From contig JAEYPB010000054.1 in assembly GCA_023411175.1 (NCBI GenBank), forward strand, positions 1-7,704: a DNA stretch of 7,704 nucleotides, written 5' to 3'. This document shows positions 1 through 4,303 of the stretch, one piece after another (within the stretch, counting starts at the first letter, position 1; each line of letters starts with the position of its first letter). The notes beneath the pieces are model-generated. The model was not told the DNA's origin. It saw only the letters and a list, made by a program, of their open reading frames with translations, and did not search any database. The translations under genes and the position numbers were made by a program. This DNA is from Bacillota bacterium (GTDB lineage: Bacteria; Bacillota; Clostridia; Christensenellales; Aristaeellaceae).

Positions 1-171
1 CGGGTTATGCTACCGTGCAGTCAAGGCGGGTAAGCAGAGCCCTGCTTCCCGCCTCATCCTACAAGCTACCAAGGTATACGTTTTATCACGTCTTTTCGGC
101 TTTACACAAAATCTGGGATTGACCCCAACTACGTCAAGACCGAAAACATCGGCCGGCTGTATGTTTTCACC

Positions 172-1017
172 GTGCTGCCTCGGACGAAATGGCTACACAA
201 AGTAACGCCGGCCGACTGGCAGCGCGTGATCGACCACGTCGCCGAGCGTGGCCTTTCAAAGAAAACCTGCAAGAACATCCGTGGCTGGATTGGGACTTTT
301 CTCAACTACGCCCGTCGGCAACGCTGGGAGATTGACAAGCTGGAAAAGGGCGACGTGCGCCTGCCGCGCCACGCACCGGTCAAGAAGAAGGTCATCCTCC
401 AACCCAACGATCTCAAAACTCTTTTCACGAAGGACAGCATCCAGCGGTACGGTCGTGATTATCCGTGTTTTTTCATCCATGCATGGCGCTTCATCGCCCT
501 GACTGGCCTCCGGCGCGGCGAGCTTTGCGGCCTGCGCAATACGGACATCCGCGGCCGCGTGCTGACGGTGAACCGGAGCGTCAACCATTTCGGCGAAGTC
601 ACCGAAGGCAAGACCGAGAACGCCCAGCGCACGTTTGTGCTTTCACAGCTTGCCCTCGGCGTTCTGGCGGATCATCGAGCGATGCTCGCCGTCCACGACA
701 TCAAGTCGCCGTGGGTTTTCCCCGACGAAAACGGTGAGCGCCTCGATTCGAACCACCTGTTCCGCAAGTGGTCCACCTACCGCGACCAGCACGGCATCCA
801 GACCGGGCTGCACGAATTACGGCACACATGGATCAGCGTCATGAAGAACGACGCGACCGAGCAGCAGATCAAGCGCGCCGTCGGCCACGCGCCCGACATG
901 GACACCTTCGGCACATACGGCCACGACGTGGATGGTGACTTGGAGGAAATCGCCGATGCGGTGGACCGCGCATTCACGCGACTGATGCAGCCCGCCCCAG
1001 CGCCAGAAAAGGCATAA
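172..1017 (+). CDS. Tyrosine recombinase / phage-type integrase, probably missing its N-terminus
   Basis: Site-specific recombinase of the tyrosine integrase family, expected to insert and excise a mobile element by strand exchange at an attachment site. From the GTG at 172 it is 281 residues. A core-binding domain lies at about residues 10-55, and the catalytic domain at about 75-260 shows the full set: Arg114 in TGLRRGEL, probable Lys147, His214 and Arg217 in HELRH, His239 in VGHA and the nucleophile Tyr249 in GTYGH. Family members are usually 340-400 residues. The GTG lacks a Shine-Dalgarno sequence. The same frame is open back to a stop at 31-33 and there reads like the start of a core-binding domain (LYTKSGIDPNYVKTENIGRL), yet contains no ATG, GTG or TTG before 172. 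The intact gene may thus have been longer and be frameshifted or truncated. It points at the tRNA-Ala 80 bp downstream, which suggests that gene as its integration target. Family assignment is firm; activity is uncertain. Confidence 0.85.
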   Translation: MLPRTKWLHKVTPADWQRVIDHVAERGLSKKTCKNIRGWIGTFLNYARRQRWEIDKLEKGDVRLPRHAPVKKKVILQPNDLKTLFTKDSIQRYGRDYPCFFIHAWRFIALTGLRRGELCGLRNTDIRGRVLTVNRSVNHFGEVTEGKTENAQRTFVLSQLALGVLADHRAMLAVHDIKSPWVFPDENGERLDSNHLFRKWSTYRDQHGIQTGLHELRHTWISVMKNDATEQQIKRAVGHAPDMDTFGTYGHDVDGDLEEIADAVDRAFTRLMQPAPAPEKA

Positions 1018-1059
1018 AAATCGAAAGTGGGTACTTTCGCGGGTACCTGACACAAAGCA

Positions 1060-1092
1060 AAAGGCCCGGAAACTCAATGTTTCCAGGCCTTT
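1060..1092 (-). terminator. Intrinsic terminator after tRNA-Ala (possibly bidirectional)
   Basis: An inverted repeat pairs 1060-1066 with 1086-1092 and 1068-1073 with 1079-1084, with one C/A mismatch and a 5-base loop. On the minus strand the stem ends in TTTT just downstream of the tRNA 3' end, so it can end the tRNA transcript and any read-through from the HD-domain gene. On the plus strand it lies 43 bp after the integrase stop and could end that transcript too, but with a poorer U-tract. It lies on the element side of the presumed attachment site. Confidence 0.7.
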
Positions 1093-1097
1093 GGTGA

Positions 1098-1173
1098 TGG
1101 TGGAGCATAGGAGACTCGAACTCCTGACCTCTACACTGCCAGTGTAGCGTACTACCAACTGTACTAATGCCCC
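1098..1173 (-). tRNA. tRNA-Ala, anticodon GGC
   Basis: The minus strand folds into a standard 76-base cloverleaf. It has a 7-bp acceptor stem (GGGGCAT with ATGCTCC), a 4-bp D stem, a 5-bp anticodon stem (CTACA/TGTAG) around loop CTGGCAG giving anticodon GGC, a 5-base variable loop, and a 5-bp T stem around TTCGAGT. Discriminator A is followed by an encoded CCA (1098-1100). The third acceptor pair is G3-U70, the identity element of alanine tRNAs, which agrees with the anticodon. It decodes GCC, a frequent codon at this G+C. Its 3' end faces the integrase gene, so it is the likely attachment site of the element to the left. Confidence 0.97.
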
Positions 1174-1192
1174 GAATCGGTCAACGCAACAT

Positions 1193-1221
1193 ATTATATC
1201 AAAGATGCGTGCCGTTGTAAA
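1193..1221 (-). promoter_or_regulatory. Sigma-A promoter for tRNA-Ala
   Basis: On the minus strand, TTTACA (1216-1221) and TATAAT (1193-1198) are separated by exactly 17 bases. The expected start of transcription is near 1186, about 13 bases before the mature tRNA 5' end at 1173. The -10 box is a perfect match and the -35 box differs at one base, as expected for a strongly transcribed tRNA gene. Confidence 0.85.
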
Positions 1222-1262
1222 TACCCTTTTTATGAAAATGTTTTGTGAAATTCCAGGAAGGC

Positions 1263-1826
1263 TCAGTTCGCCGCCTCCAGCGTCCGCATGGCCAGGATGG
1301 TCTTTGCGATCAGATCCTCCAGCGTCCAGCCCAGCATGTCCGCGCCCCGCTGGATGACCTCGCGGGAGCAGCCCGCAGCAAAGCTCAGCGTTTTGAACTT
1401 CTTCATGACCGACTTGACCTCAAGGTCCATCACACTCTTCGATGGACGCATCAATGCCACGGCACCGATCAGGCCGGTCAGCTCGTCCACGGCATAGAGC
1501 ACCTTCTCCATCGGGTGCTGAGGCTCGATGTCCACCGTGATGCCATAGCCGTGGCTGGCGGCGGCATGGATGAGCCGCTCATCCAGCCCTTCCGCGCGCA
1601 TGATCTCCTGGGTTTTTATGCAGTGCTGATCCGGATACATTTCAAAGTCCAGATCGTGCAGAAGCCCCACCTGCGCCCAGAAGTCGGCTTCTTCGGCACA
1701 GCCCATCTCTTGCGCGTACCAACGCATGACGCCTTCCAGGACCTGCGCGTGCTTTAAGTGAAACTCCTCATGGTTGTATCGGCTGAGCAGTTCCCATGCT
1801 TCGTCTCTCGTCAGCGCCTTTCCCAT
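1263..1826 (-). CDS. HD-domain (HDIG-type) metal-dependent hydrolase of unknown substrate
   Basis: A 187-residue cytosolic protein of the HD superfamily, whose members are metal-dependent phosphohydrolases; its substrate cannot be read from sequence. Visible metal-ligand candidates are His26 (HLKHA), the paired His57-Asp58 (GLLHDLDFE), His87 or His92 (LIHAAASHG) and Asp114 (YAVDELTG). The C-terminal part with RPSKSVMDLEVKSVMKKFK matches a conserved small Clostridial HD family that I recognise but cannot name functionally. I chose the ATG at 1826 because AAGGGG lies 9 bases upstream of it. The in-frame ATG at 1844 has no ribosome binding site and would add six residues. A near-consensus promoter lies 44 bases upstream. 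No terminator is seen between its stop and the tRNA-Ala promoter 42 bp beyond, so its transcript may run through the tRNA to the hairpin at 1060-1092. Confidence 0.9.
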   Translation of the reverse strand: MGKALTRDEAWELLSRYNHEEFHLKHAQVLEGVMRWYAQEMGCAEEADFWAQVGLLHDLDFEMYPDQHCIKTQEIMRAEGLDERLIHAAASHGYGITVDIEPQHPMEKVLYAVDELTGLIGAVALMRPSKSVMDLEVKSVMKKFKTLSFAAGCSREVIQRGADMLGWTLEDLIAKTILAMRTLEAAN

Positions 1827-1869
1827 CTGTATACGCCCCTTCATGAATGCATTAAAGCCATTTTCGTCT

Positions 1870-1898
1870 ATCCTAACGCATAGTCACTTTGCTGTCAA
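1870..1898 (-). promoter_or_regulatory. Sigma-A promoter for the HD-domain gene
   Basis: On the minus strand a perfect TTGACA (1893-1898) is followed after 17 bases by TAGGAT (1870-1875). Transcription would begin near 1863, giving a leader of about 37 bases to the ATG at 1826. The promoter points away from the exporter-leader promoter at 1985-2013, so the two units are divergent. The 86 bp between the two promoters holds no other signal I can support. Confidence 0.8.
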
Positions 1899-1984
1899 CC
1901 CCTTGTCGGAGACCGCAAACTCTTCATGCGCCTCAAGCGGCACGCACGGGACAGGGGGTAAAAACGACTTAATCCAAACATAAC

Positions 1985-2013
1985 TTGCAAACGGGAACTT
2001 CATGCCATACAAT
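1985..2013 (+). promoter_or_regulatory. Sigma-A promoter for the ABC exporter leader
   Basis: TTGCAA (1985-1990) and TACAAT (2008-2013) are separated by exactly 17 bases. Transcription would start near 2020, right at a small stem-loop (2021-2026 paired with 2034-2039), a position that often protects the 5' end of an mRNA. The start would lie about 225 bases before the first ABC start codon, leaving room for the leader ORF and attenuator. Confidence 0.75.
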
Positions 2014-2066
2014 GGGAAAGGTGCCGCGAGTACCGGCACGAAATGAAAAAGAAAGGGGCAATTCTG

Positions 2067-2159
2067 ATGTTGATCATCGCTAACGCCGTTCGGCCGAACA
2101 ATGGGATCTTCTACAATCCGGATTGCCGCCTTATGCACCTTCGCGATCTAAGGGCGTAG
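2067..2159 (+). CDS. Putative 30-residue leader peptide of the ABC exporter operon
   Basis: A short ORF of 30 codons begins at ATG 2067 with AAAGGGG (2052-2058) 8 bases upstream and ends at TAG 2157-2159. The peptide begins MLIIANAVRPNNG and ends HLRDLRA; I do not recognise it and see no domain. An in-frame ATG at 2043 has no ribosome binding site. The stop lies 19 bases before a strong terminator stem, and only the exporter genes follow. The coding region contains a perfect 12-base palindrome (2088-2099) and a CAAT/ATTG plus GGAT/ATCC hairpin. The arrangement resembles that known for bmrB in Bacillus subtilis, a leader peptide that controls attenuation before the heterodimeric exporter genes bmrC and bmrD. 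The function here is inference. The alternative is a chance ORF in an untranslated leader. Confidence 0.5.
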   Translation: MLIIANAVRPNNGIFYNPDCRLMHLRDLRA

Positions 2160-2178
2160 TTTTCGTCCGCCAACGCGT

Positions 2179-2216
2179 CGGCCATTGGGCAGCATCCGCC
2201 CGATGGCCGCTTTTTT
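2179..2216 (+). terminator. Leader terminator / attenuator before the ABC exporter genes
   Basis: A 12-bp stem pairs 2179-2190 with 2198-2209 with a single wobble pair and a 7-base loop, followed after one C by six T (2211-2216). It is a textbook intrinsic terminator. It sits 14 bases before the ribosome binding site of the first ABC gene and downstream of the only plus-strand promoter I see, so it can only act on the exporter leader transcript (or on a short RNA of about 195 nt). That makes it an attenuator candidate. A possible competing pairing is 2092-2097 (GGCCGA, in the leader ORF) with 2178-2183 (TCGGCC); at six base pairs this is only suggestive. Confidence 0.85.
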
Positions 2217-2245
2217 GTGCCCAAAAATCTGAGGAGGACTTGAAC

Positions 2246-4057
2246 ATGAAACGCAAGGACCTGCGCCTGATGCTCGCAAGCATGAACGGCCACTGGACGA
2301 AGTACCTGGGCTCCATCGGCGCGATGGCGATCAACGTATGCGTGTCGTTGGTGACCCCGCTGGTGCTGGCGGAGTCCATCGACGCGGTCATCGGTGCGAA
2401 GCGCCCGCTTCAACTGCCCGAGCCCATTCTAAAGTGGGTCGAGTCCATGGGCGGGCGTGAATTCCTGGTTCGGAACCTGTGGCTGATGGCGGGAAGCCTT
2501 CTCGCGCTGTACCTCGTTGGCGGCCTGTTCCAGTACATCCGGGGCCGGTGGTCTGCGGAGGCCAGCGAGGACATCGCGAAAAACCTTCGGGACCGCCTCT
2601 ACGACCATCTGCAGCGCCTTACCTTTGACTACCACGTCAAGGCGGAAACCGGCGACCTGGTGCAGCGCTGCACATCGGACGTGGAGACCATCCGGCGCTT
2701 CCTTCAGACGCAGCTGGTGGAAGTGTTCCGCACCTTCCTGATCGTGGGCGTCGCGGTGGTGGTTATGCTCCGAATCAACCTAAACATGACGCTGGTGTCC
2801 CTCGTTCTGGTGCCGATTCTCTTTACCTGGGCGTTCCTGTTCTTCCGCCTTGTGCAGAAGAATTTCCAGAAGGTGGACGACGCCGAGGGCAAGATGAGCG
2901 CGATGCTGCAGGAAAACCTGTCCGGCGTGCGCGTGGTGCGCGCCTTCGGACGGCAGCAGTACGAGGTAGAGAAGTTCGCGGGCTTCAACGACGACCTCTA
3001 CAAAAAGCACAAGCATCTGGGCGATCTTCTCGCCATCTACTGGCCGTCCAGCGACTTTCTGAGTATGGCGCAGGCGGGTGTTGCGCTGGTCTACGGCATC
3101 GTGCTCGCGGCGAGCGGGCAGCTCCTGGTGGGTGAGATGACGGTGTTCATCTCCTACATCTGGATGCTCCTGTGGCCGGTTCGTCAACTGGGCCGCATCC
3201 TCTCCGACCTGGGCAAAGCGCTGGTCGCGGCGGGCCGCATCGCGGAGGTGCTGGATACGCCTCGGGAGCCCAATCAGGACGGCGAGGACGCCGACGTGTC
3301 CGGCGACATCCACTTCGACCACGTGGCCTTCTCCTATGAGAAGATGAACCCGGTGCTCATCGACATCGACTTTACCGTGAAGGGCGGGCAAACCGTCGCA
3401 ATCCTGGGCGCCACCGGCTCCGGAAAATCCACGTTGGTGCACCTGTTGCAGCGGCTCTACGACGCGGATCAGGGCGCGATCACCATCGGCGGCGTGGACG
3501 TCCGGAGGGTCCGCAAGGCGCACCTGCGAAGCCGCACAGGGCTGATCCTTCAGGAGCCGTTCCTCTACTCCCGGACGCTGGGCGAGAACATCAAAATCGC
3601 CGCGCCGGGGGCGGACGACGCCGACGTGGCGCGCGCGGCGCAAACCGCCTGCGCGGAGGGCTTCATCAAAAACTTCGACAAGGGCTATGAAACACTGGTG
3701 GGCGAGCGCGGCGTCACGCTGTCCGGCGGCCAGCAGCAGCGGGTGGCCATCGCCCGGACGCTCCTCAAGCAGAATGACATCCTGATCTTTGACGATTCGC
3801 TGTCCGCTGTGGATACCGAAACCGATCAGGCAATCCGCGAGGCGCTCCGGCTCGAAAAAAAGCACGCCACCACCTTCATCATCTCCCACCGTCTGACCAC
3901 GCTGAGCCAGGCGGACCTGATCCTGGTGCTCCAAAACGGGCGCATCGCCCAGCAGGGAACCCATGATGAACTGATCGCCGAGGACGGCCTCTACCGCCGC
4001 GTCTGGCGCATCCAGTCCCAATTGGAGGAGGAGCTCCAGACCGACGCATCGGCGTAA
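2246..4057 (+). CDS. ABC exporter half-transporter, degenerate-site subunit (YheI/BmrC-like)
   Basis: A 603-residue half-transporter: a membrane domain with about six helices (roughly 21-43, 77-98, 161-177, 181-203, 262-288, 295-315) fused to an ATPase domain from about 350. ATPase motifs are all visible: Walker A GATGSGKST (388-396), Q-loop Gln436, signature LSGGQ (492-496), Walker B ending at Asp516, and H-loop His548. The catalytic Glu after Walker B is Asp517 (IFDDSLSAVD), the hallmark of the degenerate subunit of heterodimeric exporters such as BmrC, LmrC and TM287. The intact LSGGQ would serve the partner's ATP site. The start at 2246 is set by GAGGAGG 8 bases upstream; the frame is open further up, but that stretch runs through the terminator stem. 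It probably pairs with the next gene to export drugs or other hydrophobic compounds across the inner membrane. The substrate is not determinable. Confidence 0.93.
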   Translation: MKRKDLRLMLASMNGHWTKYLGSIGAMAINVCVSLVTPLVLAESIDAVIGAKRPLQLPEPILKWVESMGGREFLVRNLWLMAGSLLALYLVGGLFQYIRGRWSAEASEDIAKNLRDRLYDHLQRLTFDYHVKAETGDLVQRCTSDVETIRRFLQTQLVEVFRTFLIVGVAVVVMLRINLNMTLVSLVLVPILFTWAFLFFRLVQKNFQKVDDAEGKMSAMLQENLSGVRVVRAFGRQQYEVEKFAGFNDDLYKKHKHLGDLLAIYWPSSDFLSMAQAGVALVYGIVLAASGQLLVGEMTVFISYIWMLLWPVRQLGRILSDLGKALVAAGRIAEVLDTPREPNQDGEDADVSGDIHFDHVAFSYEKMNPVLIDIDFTVKGGQTVAILGATGSGKSTLVHLLQRLYDADQGAITIGGVDVRRVRKAHLRSRTGLILQEPFLYSRTLGENIKIAAPGADDADVARAAQTACAEGFIKNFDKGYETLVGERGVTLSGGQQQRVAIARTLLKQNDILIFDDSLSAVDTETDQAIREALRLEKKHATTFIISHRLTTLSQADLILVLQNGRIAQQGTHDELIAEDGLYRRVWRIQSQLEEELQTDASA

Positions 4058-4080
4058 GCTTCTCCCGAAGCAGTCCCTTT

Positions 4081-4127
4081 GAACCTCTTTCAGGGCGCCG
4101 AGGTCGCGCGCCCTAAAAGAGGGGTTC
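4081..4127 (+). other. Long hairpin in the spacer between the two ABC genes (first)
   Basis: The outer stem pairs 4081-4090 with 4118-4127 (10 bp, two wobble pairs) and the inner stem pairs 4092-4098 with 4108-4114 (7 bp, perfect) around a 9-base loop. It begins 23 bases after the first ABC stop codon. No T-run follows, so it does not look like an intrinsic terminator. It could protect the upstream message from 3' exonucleases or mark a processing site. Confidence 0.6.
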
Positions 4128-4201
4128 GGAGATCGCAATCCCCGATTCGTTCAAGGCAGCCGTAGGGCGACATGGCGGCCGAAGGTTGCTACCGGTTCGC
4201 A

Positions 4202-4241
4202 CGCGTGCCCGGCCGCGAGGCAAGGCCTCGCAGGGCACGCG
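4202..4241 (+). other. Long hairpin in the spacer between the two ABC genes (second)
   Basis: A perfect 9-bp outer stem (4202-4210 with 4233-4241) encloses a perfect 7-bp stem (4215-4221 with 4225-4231) closed by the loop AAG, with GGCC opposite a single A as an internal loop. The following bases (CATAAAAGG) have no T-run, so termination on the plus strand is unlikely. It is very GC-rich and should be stable in RNA. Confidence 0.6.
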
Positions 4242-4249
4242 CATAAAAG

Positions 4250-4296
4250 GCGGAGGAAAAGACGCGAAGCGGATTTCCCCCGCCCTCCGAAGGAGG
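4250..4296 (+). promoter_or_regulatory. Stem pair covering the Shine-Dalgarno sequence of the second ABC gene
   Basis: CCTCC (4284-4288) can pair with GGAGG (4292-4296) across the loop GAA, which hides the ribosome binding site of the gene starting at 4304. Directly adjoining, 4250-4259 can pair with 4274-4283 (9 bp, one mismatch), which could stack on it. An upstream GGAGG (4252-4256) could instead take the CCTCC strand and free the ribosome binding site. The pairings are visible in the sequence; a regulatory switch is inference. Confidence 0.35.
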
Positions 4297-4303
4297 TTTC
4301 GTT

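Noticed and set aside
1245..1757. Plus-strand open frame of 170 codons opposite the HD-domain gene
   Set aside because: It is an antisense shadow: the minus strand has a conserved HD protein with promoter and ribosome binding site.
2123..2245. Upstream extension of the first ABC gene to a start at 2123
   Set aside because: This stretch runs through the strong terminator stem, has no transporter similarity and lacks a ribosome binding site. The ATG at 2246 has GAGGAGG at ideal spacing and begins the typical N-terminus.
2780..4138. Long minus-strand open frame (452 codons) opposite the first ABC gene
   Set aside because: It is the antisense shadow of a GC-rich gene: composition is rich in Arg, His, Asp and Val without recognisable motifs, and the plus strand encodes an unmistakable ABC transporter.
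4081..4241. Spacer hairpins as terminators of the first ABC gene
   Set aside because: Neither hairpin is followed by a T-run on the plus strand, and no new promoter is seen before the second gene, so termination here would silence the partner subunit.
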